In this document: positions 43,562 to 53,360 of the stretch, in pieces
How the letters are laid out: each line of letters begins with the position of its first letter
Numbering within the stretch: position 1 is the stretch's first letter
From: Bacillus sp. EB600
Lineage (GTDB): Bacteria > Bacillota > Bacilli > Bacillales > Cytobacillaceae
Direction of reading: 5' to 3'
Assembly: GCF_024494385.1 (NCBI RefSeq)
Contig: NZ_JAEVLT010000005.1
Location: 179,482-243,481, forward strand
DNA: 64,000 nt
The notes under the pieces: generated by a model
The model's input: the letters and a program-made list of their open reading frames with translations, nothing else
The model's database searches: none
What the model was told of the DNA's origin: nothing
Program-made: the position numbers and the translations under genes

Positions 43562-43893
43562 TTGATAGTTCCTCCTAGATAGATTATTTGTTAGTATTTT
43601 TAGATTTTAGCAAAATGAGATTGGATTGGAAATCAAATTCTTCCGACTAATTAACGTGTCAATCGACAAAATCATAAACAACAGACAAAGTAAAAGAATG
43701 AAGATAAAGGAACCACGTCGAAAATACGAGTATTCGAAAAGTTATGTCGAAAAAAACATAGTAGGATACGGCAACAAACCATTTCTATCAATTCATTTTT
43801 ACGCCTATATTCCAAGGGTAAAGCAATTACGAAAAAAATAACTTAGATTGAGCTTTCAGCTCCAATGCTTTTATTTAAAACAAAAAGAAACGA

Positions 43894-44238
43894 CTAACCC
43901 CTCATTTTGTTAGCTCTTCTACTTACAATTGAATATAGGTTTTTGAATAATTTTATAAGATCTATAACAATATCCAAATCCTTATCATCCAAGTTTTCCT
44001 TTAATATGTATCCAGACTTTTCAACAGTTGGAAGAATTTGATCCAATTCATTAACTAATAACTCTTTCTCGATTTGATAAACCTCTGCAAAGCGGACCAC
44101 AGTCTGATATGTGGGGATGCTTTTCCCAGTTTCATAGCGACTAATCGTTGAGCGGTCGACGTTCATACGATCTGCTAAATATTGTTGTGACCAGCATCTA
44201 TCATCTCGAAGCATTCTTAATTTTTCTGATAAAGACAA
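43894..44238 (-). CDS. XRE-family helix-turn-helix regulator
   Basis: The 114-residue protein has an N-terminal HTH_3 domain (LRMLRDDRCWSQQYLADRMN, VDRSTISRYETGKSIPTYQ, residues 7-46) and a C-terminal helical tail of unknown role. TTG at 44238 follows GGAG. It is divergent from the unknown gene at 44440, which it may control. Confidence 0.85.
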   Translation of the reverse strand: MSLSEKLRMLRDDRCWSQQYLADRMNVDRSTISRYETGKSIPTYQTVVRFAEVYQIEKELLVNELDQILPTVEKSGYILKENLDDKDLDIVIDLIKLFKNLYSIVSRRANKMRG

Positions 44239-44439
44239 TTTTTTCTCCGCCGTTAACTATCTGATGATTTTACTTAACGGGAAAAAGATAAAAGAAGCCG
44301 AAATGTGTGTAATATGCACAAAATTAGCAGTGTAAATATTACAAACGTTATGAAAACGCATTCAGAACCAGCAGGATTTTTTGGGAAAATTGTCGAATAA
44401 CGAATTAATATATATAATTGTAATTATAGGGGGATGTTC

Positions 44440-44883
44440 ATGAAAGGTTATTTTTATCTAACCACAATTAATAAGGAAAACTCTATTATAATATTTGGAG
44501 AGAGATTATGTAATAATGAAATTATTTTCAAGGGTAAGCTAGGCTTTTTTGATGCCTTGAAGTTTTCTGACCAGTTACCTCCACTAGATGTCAAATTTCC
44601 GTATCAATTCATTCCATTAACAAGTACTTCCAACGAGACCATTCACTTCCTTGACCCGATATTATTCCGAAAATTTAAATTTTCCGTTGAAAATCACTCA
44701 CTAATAATCATCGACAGCGATAACAATTTAACTCAGGGAGCAGTTTTCAACATCTTTTCTTACTTCCTTATTAAGAAGGGAAATCGAATGCTATTTCTGA
44801 CAGATGTACCAAATAATAAAATTACAAGAAGAAGAAAAGCCAAACACATAGAGGAAAAAGGTGAGCAGGAAAGAGAGTTGTAA
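44440..44883 (+). CDS. Hypothetical protein, 147 residues
   Basis: No family was recognised. The protein is beta-rich with charged residues, no signal peptide or clear membrane helix, and a basic tail rich in Arg, Lys and Glu (about residues 128-147). ATG 44440 follows a GGGGG RBS at good spacing, whereas the ATG at 44434 overlaps it. It lies divergent to the XRE regulator with a 200-base gap, which suggests a regulator-target pair. Confidence 0.65.
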   Translation: MKGYFYLTTINKENSIIIFGERLCNNEIIFKGKLGFFDALKFSDQLPPLDVKFPYQFIPLTSTSNETIHFLDPILFRKFKFSVENHSLIIIDSDNNLTQGAVFNIFSYFLIKKGNRMLFLTDVPNNKITRRRKAKHIEEKGEQEREL

Positions 44884-45144
44884 CAGTTACAATTTCTTGT
44901 GAATTTTGCAGCCAAACTCCGTAATCTGGAGGGGTACAGCAAATATATTTCGTAAAAAAGAAATTGGGTGAAACTAAACATAAATAAGCCAAAACTGAAT
45001 ATGTTAGCTCAGCCAGTCGTATGAAAACTAGCTGAGCTGATATTGAGTTCTAATTAGGATTAAATACAATAACATCACATCATAAAACAATTTATGGACA
45101 AATTGTTACATTTGTACAGAAGGAAAGAAAATGGAACCAATTAA

Positions 45145-45334
45145 GATCATACTTTTCTAGACATTATTTCAGGAGAAATGCTTGGGACAAAAATTGTTGT
45201 GAAAGGAATGAAAAGAAGATGATCACTCATTTTGAGTTTTCATTACGGATGATCATCCACATGCAAGGCAAGCAATAAATGAAAGTTTAGAAAAAAGAAA
45301 ACGGGTTATATTTGTTATCCTTCATTTCGGTTGA
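45145..45334 (+). pseudogene. Probable decayed two-component system fragments
   Basis: Two short frames sit next to each other. One (45145-45222) ends GEMLGTKIVVKGMKRR and resembles a histidine kinase C-terminus (GTK-IxVKV type). The next (45236-45334) reads VFITDDHPHARQAINESLEK, the N-terminal acidic pocket motif of NarL-type response regulators, but then stops. The kinase-then-regulator order is normal. No complete gene is present. The rest of 44884-45655 has a hairpin near 45003-45040 and a terminator at 45526 but no other gene. The regulator fragment is the stronger call. Confidence 0.45.
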
Positions 45335-45525
45335 TAATTGTTTTTTATAAATATTTTTGTTAATTTTTACAAAAGAACTAGAAATTGAGATAAAATCGTT
45401 TTACAATAGATTGTAAGTTTTATATTCTTTTGTAAGACCCGCAGAAAAGTGAATAAAACGAATGTTCATATTTTCTTGGTCCAATAAAAAGTTTAAAACT
45501 GTATCAAGAAAAGTCTGATTAGTGA

Positions 45526-45571
45526 AAATAATACCGCTTTTATAGTAAAAGGACTCTGGTATTATTTTTTT
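45526..45571 (+). terminator. Terminator-like hairpin upstream of glcB
   Basis: AAATAATACC (45526-45535) pairs perfectly with GGTATTATTT (45558-45567) and Ts follow. It lies 85 bases before glcB with no intact gene in front, so it may be a leader attenuator or a leftover of the decayed genes. Confidence 0.65.
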
Positions 45572-45655
45572 GGAACATTTCGTAAACAGCGTTGTGCAAT
45601 AAGCAACAGAATTTTGATGGAAATCTTACGAAATAATTTGAAGGAGGAAATGTAA

Positions 45656-47836
45656 ATGACGAACTATACTAAAGTAGGTAATTTACAAGTGGCACATCAA
45701 CTTTATGAGTTCATTAACTCCGAAGCTCTACCTGGGAGCAACGTGGATCAAAAGCAATTCTGGGCAGGTTTAGAAGCTATTATCAAGGATTTAGCCCCTA
45801 AGAATAGAGCACTGCTTGCACAACGCGATGATTTTCAAAACAAAATTAATACATGGCATCGGGAAAATAAAGAATTTGATTTTCATAAATATAAAGCTTT
45901 TCTTGAAGAAATTGGCTATTTAGAACCAGAAACTGAAGATTTTAAGATTACAACAGAAAATGTTGATGACGAGATCGCCCTTCAGGCTGGTCCCCAATTA
46001 GTTGTTCCGGTTAATAATGATCGGTATGCCTTAAATGCCGCAAATGCCCGTTGGGGAAGTTTATATGACGCTTTGTACGGATCAGATGTAATTAGTGAAG
46101 AAAATGGGGCACATCGTGAGGGAGGATACAACCCAATTCGAGGCGAAAAGGTTATCGCTTTTGCAAAAAATTTCTTGGACCAGGCTGTTCCTTTACAAGA
46201 AGGATCTCATAAAGATTCCGTGCAATATAGGATTGCCGATAGAAAACTCCTTGTTACCCTTAGCAGTGGAGAAGAGGTCGGATTGGCTCAACCAGAAAAG
46301 TTTGCGGGATATCAAGGAGACTCCCAGTTTCCTTCAACTGTCCTAATTAAAAATAATGGAATCCATTTTGAAATTCAAATAGACCGCACCCATCCGATTG
46401 GAAAAACAGATGATGCAGGGGTAAAAGACATACTACTTGAAGCAGCCTTAACAACGATTATCGACTGTGAAGATTCTGTTGCTGCTGTAGATGCGGAAGA
46501 TAAGGTACTTGTTTATCGAAACTGGCTCGGGTTGAATAAGGGTGACCTAACAGCAACCTTCGCTAAAGGGAATAAAACTATAACACGGACTATGAATCCT
46601 GATCGGATCTATCTTTCTCCAAATGGAGAAGAATTTCCCCTTCCCGGCCGTTCGTTAATGTTTATCAGAAATGTTGGCCATTTGATGACAAACAGTGCCG
46701 TTATCGATCAGGATGGTGAAGAAGTGTATGAAGGAATCCTTGATGCTGTATTTACAAGCTTGATTGCAAAGCATTCATTGCTTAAAACCGGAAAATTTCA
46801 AAATGGCTCCAAAGGGTCTATTTATATCGTTAAACCGAAAATGCACGGTCCGAAGGAGGCTGCTTTTGCAAATGAACTATTTGATCGGACAGAGGATCTT
46901 CTTCGCTTAAAACGCAATACAATTAAAATTGGGGTAATGGACGAAGAGCGCCGCACATCCTTGAATCTTAAAGCATGTATAAAAGCAGTGAAAGATCGGA
47001 TTGTCTTTATTAATACTGGTTTCCTTGATCGGACCGGAGATGAAATGCATACCTCGATGGAAGCTGGCCCGATGATTCGCAAAAATGAGATGAAAAATAC
47101 TACCTGGCTGCAAAGCTATGAAAAATCAAATGTATATAGAGGTCTAGAAACAGGCTTCCAGGGCCGTGCCCAAATTGGAAAAGGAATGTGGGCAATGACA
47201 GACCTAATGGCTGCCATGCTCGAGCAAAAAATTGGTCATCCAAAAGCTGGCGCGAATACAGCTTGGGTCCCTTCACCAACGGGGGCAACCATTCATGCTC
47301 TGCATTATCACCAGGTAAATGTACCAGAGGTACAAAACGGTCTTTATAAAGATATTACAGATTTACGTGATGAAATTTTACAAATTCCAATTGAGGAAAA
47401 TCCCAATTGGAGCCCAAAAGAAATTCAAGCAGAGCTTGATAACAACTCACAGGGGATCCTTGGATATGTTGTCCGCTGGGTAGAGCAAGGTGTTGGTTGT
47501 TCGAAGGTTCCAGATATCAACAATATTGGTCTGATGGAGGACCGGGCGACACTGAGGATTTCCAGCCAGCACATTGCAAACTGGCTCCATCACGGCATTT
47601 GTACAAATGAACAAGTTATGGAAACAATGAAACGAATGGCAATAGTGGTTGATAAACAAAATGAAGGAGACGCTAATTATCGTCCAATGGCAGCTGATTA
47701 TGATAATTCCATTGCTTTTCAAGCAGCTTGCGATCTTGTGTTCAAAGGTTATGATCAACCAAATGGCTATACCGAACCAATCCTGCACCGCCGTCGAATC
47801 GAAGCAAAAGCAAAATTTGCTATTAAACAAATATAA
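45656..47836 (+). CDS. glcB: Malate synthase G
   Basis: This 726-aa single-chain malate synthase condenses glyoxylate and acetyl-CoA to malate. The length and the N-terminal domain distinguish it from the ~530-aa malate synthase A. Conserved stretches include [20 protein letters not shown] near residue 261, the acidic metal-ligand region [18 protein letters not shown] near residue 424, and [20 protein letters not shown] near residue 453 with the catalytic Asp/Glu. AAGGAGGAAATG precedes the ATG. It stands alone, with no isocitrate lyase or glycolate oxidase gene in the window. Confidence 0.96.
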   Translation: MTNYTKVGNLQVAHQLYEFINSEALPGSNVDQKQFWAGLEAIIKDLAPKNRALLAQRDDFQNKINTWHRENKEFDFHKYKAFLEEIGYLEPETEDFKITTENVDDEIALQAGPQLVVPVNNDRYALNAANARWGSLYDALYGSDVISEENGAHREGGYNPIRGEKVIAFAKNFLDQAVPLQEGSHKDSVQYRIADRKLLVTLSSGEEVGLAQPEKFAGYQGDSQFPSTVLIKNNGIHFEIQIDRTHPIGKTDDAGVKDILLEAALTTIIDCEDSVAAVDAEDKVLVYRNWLGLNKGDLTATFAKGNKTITRTMNPDRIYLSPNGEEFPLPGRSLMFIRNVGHLMTNSAVIDQDGEEVYEGILDAVFTSLIAKHSLLKTGKFQNGSKGSIYIVKPKMHGPKEAAFANELFDRTEDLLRLKRNTIKIGVMDEERRTSLNLKACIKAVKDRIVFINTGFLDRTGDEMHTSMEAGPMIRKNEMKNTTWLQSYEKSNVYRGLETGFQGRAQIGKGMWAMTDLMAAMLEQKIGHPKAGANTAWVPSPTGATIHALHYHQVNVPEVQNGLYKDITDLRDEILQIPIEENPNWSPKEIQAELDNNSQGILGYVVRWVEQGVGCSKVPDINNIGLMEDRATLRISSQHIANWLHHGICTNEQVMETMKRMAIVVDKQNEGDANYRPMAADYDNSIAFQAACDLVFKGYDQPNGYTEPILHRRRIEAKAKFAIKQI

Positions 47837-47840
47837 CATC

Positions 47841-47879
47841 AAAAAACCTAGCTAAGTATTTTGCTGAGCTAGGTTTTTT
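47841..47879. terminator. Bidirectional terminator between glcB and the minus-strand pair
   Basis: AAAAAACCTAGCT (47841-47853) pairs with AGCTAGGTTTTTT (47867-47879) and has A and T tails on both sides. Confidence 0.93.
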
Positions 47880-47889
47880 GATTTGATCT

Positions 47890-48177
47890 TCATGATGGAA
47901 TATAAATATCCAAGCGCTCAGAACCATTTGTTAAAACATAGTAATTCGGAAATTGATTGTCAACGTACTTATCAGAATAATTCTTAATGGAAATGGTGCA
48001 GCAGCTTCCATCAATTTTGGTAAATAAAAGTTCGTCACTTTCCCTTAAAACTTTAATCGAGTAAAAGTGAAAGCCGTCCCGCTGAAATAAAACGTCTTGA
48101 TCCTCATAGTAATTTAGAACAACTTGCCGGTCTTTATAGCTTTCAAAAATGGTTATATCTGTTATTATTTTTTCCAT
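47890..48177 (-). CDS. Hypothetical protein, partner of the CGCGG-type gene
   Basis: The 95-residue protein starts MEKIITDITIFESYKDRQVV. It has alternating beta segments, one vicinal cysteine pair (DGSCCTISIKNY) and no membrane segment. It overlaps the preceding CGCGG-type gene by 13 bases, so the two are translationally coupled and probably work together. GGAGGG lies about 14 bases upstream, which is a little far. An upstream frame extension to 48207 lies wholly inside the preceding gene. I do not know its function. Confidence 0.7.
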   Translation of the reverse strand: MEKIITDITIFESYKDRQVVLNYYEDQDVLFQRDGFHFYSIKVLRESDELLFTKIDGSCCTISIKNYSDKYVDNQFPNYYVLTNGSERLDIYIPS

Positions 48178-48422
48178 ACTCGTAGCACATACCCTCCACA
48201 ACCACATTGATCAATAAACTTTGTTTTAATTTTATCGCTGAAAATTAAATCTAATGCTTCTGTTAAATAATCATCAGGATTTCCTAATGTTCCTGGTGTT
48301 ACAACGTTTACATAACATCCACTAGAAGTCTGTTCGATAGCATCAATGGCATCTTTTACAAGTAAATCAATGTCATTTTCATATTCTTCATGTTCGAGCG
48401 AAACGGACCAACTTTTCACCAT
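48165..48422 (-). CDS. CGCGG-type protein, putative radical-SAM-modified RiPP precursor
   Basis: The 85-residue protein begins WSVSLEHEEYENDIDLLV and ends with CGCGG in DQCGCGGYVLRVWKK, with QTSSGCYVNVVTPGTLGNPD in the middle. This pattern matches, from memory, the family named for the motif (CGCGG family rSAM-modified RiPP protein) known in bacilli and haloarchaea. If so, the conserved glycines/cysteines near the C-terminus are the modification site. No radical SAM gene is in the window, so the modifying enzyme would be elsewhere or the assignment wrong. GAGGTGAC precedes the ATG, and the second gene overlaps its end. Confidence 0.7.
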   Translation of the reverse strand: MVKSWSVSLEHEEYENDIDLLVKDAIDAIEQTSSGCYVNVVTPGTLGNPDDYLTEALDLIFSDKIKTKFIDQCGCGGYVLRVWKK

Positions 48423-48655
48423 AATGTCACCTCTATGTCTATTTTAAAATGGTCGAAGTATCGGGGTGGTGATGTGTATCACATACTGCAATAAAAAGTT
48501 GATTTTCTTATTCGGATCTCTTGGCACATAAATAAATTCAGCAAACAAGAGAAAGCCCTATGACTTTTATATGGTTATTTTTTATAGCTCTAGTTAAATT
48601 TTTTAGGATAGTTAAATCATATAATGGTTGTAAACAGCAAAAGAGGTGAGGACGA

Positions 48656-50329
48656 TTGGATGCAAATAAACCAAATCCGAGAGTGATAACAAATTATACG
48701 GGTACTCAATTACATGCAAAGGGGTGGATACAAGAGGCAGCACTACGCATGCTGATGAATAATCTCAATCAGGAAGTAGCTGAAAAACCAGAAGAATTAA
48801 TTGTCTATGGCGGGATTGGAAAGGCCGCTCGCAATTGGGAGTCATATGATGCAATTGTTAAAACACTTCTTCAATTGGAAAACGATGAAACACTTTTGAT
48901 TCAATCAGGGAAACCTGTTGCCGTCTTTAAATCACACTCGAATGCTCCTCGAGTCTTACTTGCTAATTCAAATTTAGTCCCGGCATGGGCCAATTGGGAA
49001 CATTTCCATGAGTTAGATCAAAAGGGGCTAATGATGTACGGCCAAATGACCGCAGGAAGCTGGATTTATATTGGCAGCCAGGGAATTGTTCAAGGCACAT
49101 ATGAAACATTTGCCGAGATTGCTCGTCAGAAATTCAATGGCACATTAAAGCATACGATCACATTAACTGCCGGTCTTGGTGGAATGGGCGGAGCTCAACC
49201 GTTGGCCATTACGATGAACGAAGGCGTGTGTTTAGCCATTGAAGTTGATGAACGCAGAATTGACCGCCGAATTGAAACAAAGTACTTACATGTTAAAACA
49301 AATAACATGGAAGAGGCACTTAAACTGGCTCTGGAAGCAAAGACAGAAGGAAAAGCGTTATCGATTGGGCTAGTAGGAAATGCTGCTGAAATGCTGCCGG
49401 TTTTGCTTCAACAAGGGTTTATTCCTGATGTTTTGACAGATCAAACTTCAGCACACGATCCCCTCAATGGCTATATTCCGAGCGGATTTTCGTTACGTGA
49501 AGCAGAAAAGTTAAGAAAACAGGCACCAGCAAAGTACGTAAGCCTTTCAAAAGAGAGTATTGCAGTGCATGTGGATGCAATGCTGAAAATGCAACAAAAA
49601 GGAGCCGTCACCTTTGACTATGGCAATAATATTCGTCAGGTCGCAAAGGATCAAGGTGTCGAAAAAGCATTTGCATTCCCTGGATTTGTACCTGCATTTA
49701 TCCGCCCTTTATTTTGTGAGGGGAAAGGTCCATTCCGCTGGGCGGCATTATCAGGAAACCCTGAGGATATTAGAAAAATTGACCTAGCTATCCTCCGCGA
49801 ATTTAAAGATGATGAACGCCTTTGTAAATGGATTACAATGGCAGGAGAAACAATCAGCTTTCAAGGTCTTCCTGCCCGGATTTGCTGGCTAGGTTATGGA
49901 GATCGAGCGCGTTTAGGAAAAATGATCAACGATATGGTAGCGTCTGGTGAAATATCGGCCCCGATTGTGATTGGCCGCGACCACCTTGATGCCGGCTCGG
50001 TAGCGAGTCCAAATCGTGAAACAGAAGCTATGAAGGATGGTAGTGATGCGGTTGCTGATTGGCCGATTTTAAATGCGCTCATCAATGCAGTGGGCGGTGC
50101 AAGCTGGATATCGTTTCACCATGGTGGAGGTGTAGGGATGGGCTATTCCCTTCACGCAGGAATGGTCATTGTCGCAGATGGTTCTAAGGAAGCTGAGGTG
50201 CGGCTGCAAAGGGTGTTAACGACTGATCCTGGTATGGGAGTTGTTCGGCATGCAGATGCAGGCTATGAATTAGCAATTAAATCAGCCAAGAAAAATGGAA
50301 TACACATGCCAATGCTGAAAAAAGAATAA
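48656..50329 (+). CDS. hutU: Urocanate hydratase
   Basis: This 557-aa NAD-dependent urocanase catalyses the second step of histidine catabolism, urocanate to imidazolone propionate. [24 protein letters not shown] sequence ([20 protein letters not shown] near residue 179), [11 protein letters not shown] near residue 320 and [19 protein letters not shown] near residue 404 are family motifs, the latter with the conserved catalytic cysteine region. TTG at 48656 follows AGAGGTGAGG. It is the first gene of hutUIG; hutH, hutP and hutM are not adjacent. Confidence 0.96.
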   Translation: MDANKPNPRVITNYTGTQLHAKGWIQEAALRMLMNNLNQEVAEKPEELIVYGGIGKAARNWESYDAIVKTLLQLENDETLLIQSGKPVAVFKSHSNAPRVLLANSNLVPAWANWEHFHELDQKGLMMYGQMTAGSWIYIGSQGIVQGTYETFAEIARQKFNGTLKHTITLTAGLGGMGGAQPLAITMNEGVCLAIEVDERRIDRRIETKYLHVKTNNMEEALKLALEAKTEGKALSIGLVGNAAEMLPVLLQQGFIPDVLTDQTSAHDPLNGYIPSGFSLREAEKLRKQAPAKYVSLSKESIAVHVDAMLKMQQKGAVTFDYGNNIRQVAKDQGVEKAFAFPGFVPAFIRPLFCEGKGPFRWAALSGNPEDIRKIDLAILREFKDDERLCKWITMAGETISFQGLPARICWLGYGDRARLGKMINDMVASGEISAPIVIGRDHLDAGSVASPNRETEAMKDGSDAVADWPILNALINAVGGASWISFHHGGGVGMGYSLHAGMVIVADGSKEAEVRLQRVLTTDPGMGVVRHADAGYELAIKSAKKNGIHMPMLKKE

Positions 50330-50342
50330 AGAGGGTGGACAA

Positions 50343-51635
50343 ATGAAGAGACCCATTTTTATCAGGAATGCCTCCCAGCTTATCACATTAAAAGAGAGTT
50401 CGGCTGGTCCGCTTATTAAGAATGCAATGTCCGAGCTGAGTATCATCGAGAGTGGAAGTATCTGGATTGAAAACGGAAGAATTAAAGCGGTTGGAAAGGA
50501 TGAAGACCTTTCTAAACAGTATACTGAACGTTTAGAAGAAGCACTTATCATAAATGCCAATAGGAAACTCGTTACACCCGGCTTAGTAGACCCGCACACG
50601 CATCTTGTTTTTGCAGGCAGCAGAGAAAAGGAATTTAACATGCGGCTGCAAGGTGCAACGTATATGGAAATCATGAAAATGGGCGGAGGAATTCATGCTA
50701 CGGCAAGACAAACACGAGCGGCTTCACCAGAAGAGCTTTATCAGGAAAGCTATGAGCGCTTAAATCAATTTCTCCTCCACGGTGTTACAACAGTTGAGGC
50801 GAAAAGCGGGTATGGGATGGAATGGGAAACGGAACGAAAACAGCTTGAAGTAGCAAAGTCTTTAAATGAACATCATGCCATTGATGTCGTCTCTACCTTT
50901 ATGGGGGCACATGCTGTCCCAAAAAAGTATAATAAGAACCCCGATGACTTTGTTGAACTCGTGATAAAAGAAATGATACCAAAGGTTGCTGAACTCAAAT
51001 TGGCTGAATTTAATGATGTTTTCTGTGAAAAAGGTGTATTTACACTGAAACAGGCAAAGCGAATCCTTGATGCTGGAAAGTGTTATGGATTAAGGCCCAA
51101 AATTCACGCGGATGAAATAGAGCCATATGGAGGTGCAGAGCTTGCAGCTGACGTTAATGCCATTTCAGCAGATCATTTATTAAAATCCTCTGAAAAAGGA
51201 GTCAATCTCATGGCTGAAAGAGGAGTGGTTGGAGTACTGCTTCCAGGGACAGCTTACTTTTTAATGGCCAAGTTTGCAAATGTAAGAAAGATGATTGAAA
51301 GCGGGGTACCGGTCGCATTGTCAACCGATTGCAATCCAGGCTCTTCACCGACTGTTTCATTGCCATTCATGATGAATTTAGGCTGCTTAAAAATGGGGAT
51401 GACCCCTGCTGAAGTGATCACAGCCTCCACCATTAATGCAGCCCATGCAATCAACCGAGGAAAAGAGATTGGCAGCATCGAGGTAGGAAAAAAAGCGGAT
51501 ATCACGATCTTCAATGTGCCGAATTATATGAAACTTCAATATTCTTATGGGATCAACCATACGGATACAGTAATTAAAAATGGCCAGGTTGTTGTAATGG
51601 GAGGTTGTTTAGTTGAAAAGCTTCCTCTATCCTAA
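50343..51635 (+). CDS. hutI: Imidazolonepropionase
   Basis: This 430-residue metal-dependent amidohydrolase opens imidazolone propionate to N-formimino-L-glutamate. Metal ligands lie in VDPHTHLVFAGSREKEFNMR near residue 80, IHADEIEPYGGAELA near residue 254 and STDCNPGSSP near residue 328. AGAGGGTGG precedes the ATG, 13 bases after hutU. It overlaps hutG by 23 bases. Confidence 0.96.
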   Translation: MKRPIFIRNASQLITLKESSAGPLIKNAMSELSIIESGSIWIENGRIKAVGKDEDLSKQYTERLEEALIINANRKLVTPGLVDPHTHLVFAGSREKEFNMRLQGATYMEIMKMGGGIHATARQTRAASPEELYQESYERLNQFLLHGVTTVEAKSGYGMEWETERKQLEVAKSLNEHHAIDVVSTFMGAHAVPKKYNKNPDDFVELVIKEMIPKVAELKLAEFNDVFCEKGVFTLKQAKRILDAGKCYGLRPKIHADEIEPYGGAELAADVNAISADHLLKSSEKGVNLMAERGVVGVLLPGTAYFLMAKFANVRKMIESGVPVALSTDCNPGSSPTVSLPFMMNLGCLKMGMTPAEVITASTINAAHAINRGKEIGSIEVGKKADITIFNVPNYMKLQYSYGINHTDTVIKNGQVVVMGGCLVEKLPLS

Positions 51636-52611
51636 TATTCATCCCCCTAGCTTTACTTGGATAAACGCAGAAAAAACGCAAATTGAAAAGGTTCATGAAT
51701 GGATTAAGCCAATTACGAATAAAAGTAACCCGGTGGAGTGTAAAACCGCTGAGATTATTGTCCTAGGCGTTCCACTATCACGTTCTTCCATAAGTGTGTC
51801 TGGTGCATCAGAATTTCCAGAAGCATTCAGACGATCGTGGCGAAGTTTCACAACCTACAATCTAGAGGATGATATTGATTTATCTTCTATGGAGATACTT
51901 GATGCAGGTGATGTTCCTATGCATGTCACAGATATTAGGAAGTGCCATCAGAATATCATCCAGGCTTCAACTGCGCTTTATAATCATTTTCCAGCTTCTA
52001 CTATATGTGCAATTGGCGGAGATCATTCGATTACCGCTATGATGGTCAAAGGGATGCATCGAGCTTATCCGGTGAAAAAAATTGGAATTCTTCAATTTGA
52101 TACTCATTTTGATTTACGAGATTTGTCTGATAACGGGCCTTCGAACGGAACCCCGATGAGGAACCTCATCGAAAGCGGAGATGTAAATGGCACAGATATG
52201 TACAATATCGGTCTGCACGGTTTTTTTAATTCGCAAGATTTAAAGAATTATGCAGATGAAAAAGGGGTTCATTATTTTACGCTTCGACAAATGAGAAAAG
52301 CAGGCGTGCGAGAAACTGTCCACCAATGTCTGGAGGAACTATCATCAAAAGTAGATGTAATTTATTTAACCGTTGATATGGATGTGTTAGATATAGCATA
52401 TGCTCCCGGGGTACCTGCTTCAACCCCTGGGGGGATGACAACAGAAGAGCTGCTTGAGGGTGTATTAGAAGCAGGAAAACATCCAAGCGTGATGTCGATG
52501 GATATCGTTTGTCTAGATCCTTTAAAGGACGCGCATGCACAACCAACGGTTAAGCTTGGCACACATGTTTTTTTAACCTTTCTCACTGGGGTCATGCTGA
52601 GGAAGGTATAA
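51613..52611 (+). CDS. hutG: Formimidoylglutamase
   Basis: This 332-residue arginase/ureohydrolase-family enzyme splits formiminoglutamate to glutamate and formamide, the Bacillus-type last step. Manganese ligands appear in IGGDHSITAM near residue 135, LQFDTHFDLRD near residue 161 and TVDMDVLDIAYAPGVPAS near residue 254. TTG at 51613 follows GGGAGGTTG and overlaps the hutI end. After it a GACAGGTG/CGCCTGTC hairpin (52618-52659) lacks a T tract. Confidence 0.93.
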   Translation: MKSFLYPNIHPPSFTWINAEKTQIEKVHEWIKPITNKSNPVECKTAEIIVLGVPLSRSSISVSGASEFPEAFRRSWRSFTTYNLEDDIDLSSMEILDAGDVPMHVTDIRKCHQNIIQASTALYNHFPASTICAIGGDHSITAMMVKGMHRAYPVKKIGILQFDTHFDLRDLSDNGPSNGTPMRNLIESGDVNGTDMYNIGLHGFFNSQDLKNYADEKGVHYFTLRQMRKAGVRETVHQCLEELSSKVDVIYLTVDMDVLDIAYAPGVPASTPGGMTTEELLEGVLEAGKHPSVMSMDIVCLDPLKDAHAQPTVKLGTHVFLTFLTGVMLRKV

Positions 52612-52780
52612 TATGAGACAGGTGTGAAAAATGCTATTGCAAATAAAAGACGCCTGTCACAAGAAGGTTAAATCCAGGGGGCAGGCTTGGAGCTTTTTTC
52701 ATTTTACCGATAAAGTGTATTCGGATCATCTTGTTATTGAAATATAATAAAAACAATACATAAATATGTGGAGGTCTAAT

Positions 52781-53239
52781 ATGGGTAAGCTTTTTGTTGA
52801 AAAATCTATTAATATCAATGCTTCTGTTGAAGGAGTATGGGAAACAATTACCAAGCAGGAATATACAGATGAATGGGCCATTGAGTTCTCCAGTGGGGGT
52901 CCTCAATTTCACATCGAGTCTGTTTGGGAGCTAGGCAGTGCTGTACTATGGAAAGGGGAAGATGGGAAAGTGATTGTTGAAGGAAATGTCACTGCACTTG
53001 AGGTTAACAAATTACTCCGGTATACCGTATTTGACGTACGTATGGCAGAAAGGCCAGCAGTAACCGAAGAGGACGGCATTACTTTTCAATTAGTTGAGGA
53101 AAATGGAGAAACAAACCTCCATATAAGACAAGGAGACTTTTCAGTTATGACTGATGGAAGGAAATACCAGGAGTTAACCGCAGAAATTTGGGACAAAGTG
53201 CTCGCTAAAATAAAACGGCTTTCGGAAACCGAAAAGTAA
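52781..53239 (+). CDS. SRPBCC / AHSA1-domain protein
   Basis: The 152-aa protein has the helix-grip fold signature: INASVEGVWETITKQEYTDEW near residue 9 and the later WELGSAVLWKG near residue 47. This group (activator of Hsp90 ATPase-like, START-related) binds hydrophobic ligands or acts as a chaperone cofactor. ATG 52781 follows GGAGGTC, whereas an ATG 15 bases earlier overlaps that RBS. It is monocistronic; no specific function is evident. Confidence 0.8.
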   Translation: MGKLFVEKSININASVEGVWETITKQEYTDEWAIEFSSGGPQFHIESVWELGSAVLWKGEDGKVIVEGNVTALEVNKLLRYTVFDVRMAERPAVTEEDGITFQLVEENGETNLHIRQGDFSVMTDGRKYQELTAEIWDKVLAKIKRLSETEK

Positions 53240-53360
53240 TTAGTCATGATATTTTCAGAAAACAACAAAATTATCATATCTAATAAAAAAAGAAGTATTT
53301 TTTTCCTTAAAAGAATATAATATTATTTTGTGATATTTATTTTGCTAAGGAGCACACTGT

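Noticed and set aside
43626..43841. 71-aa plus-strand frame
   Set aside because: Highly basic, AT-driven composition, no RBS and no family; likely random.
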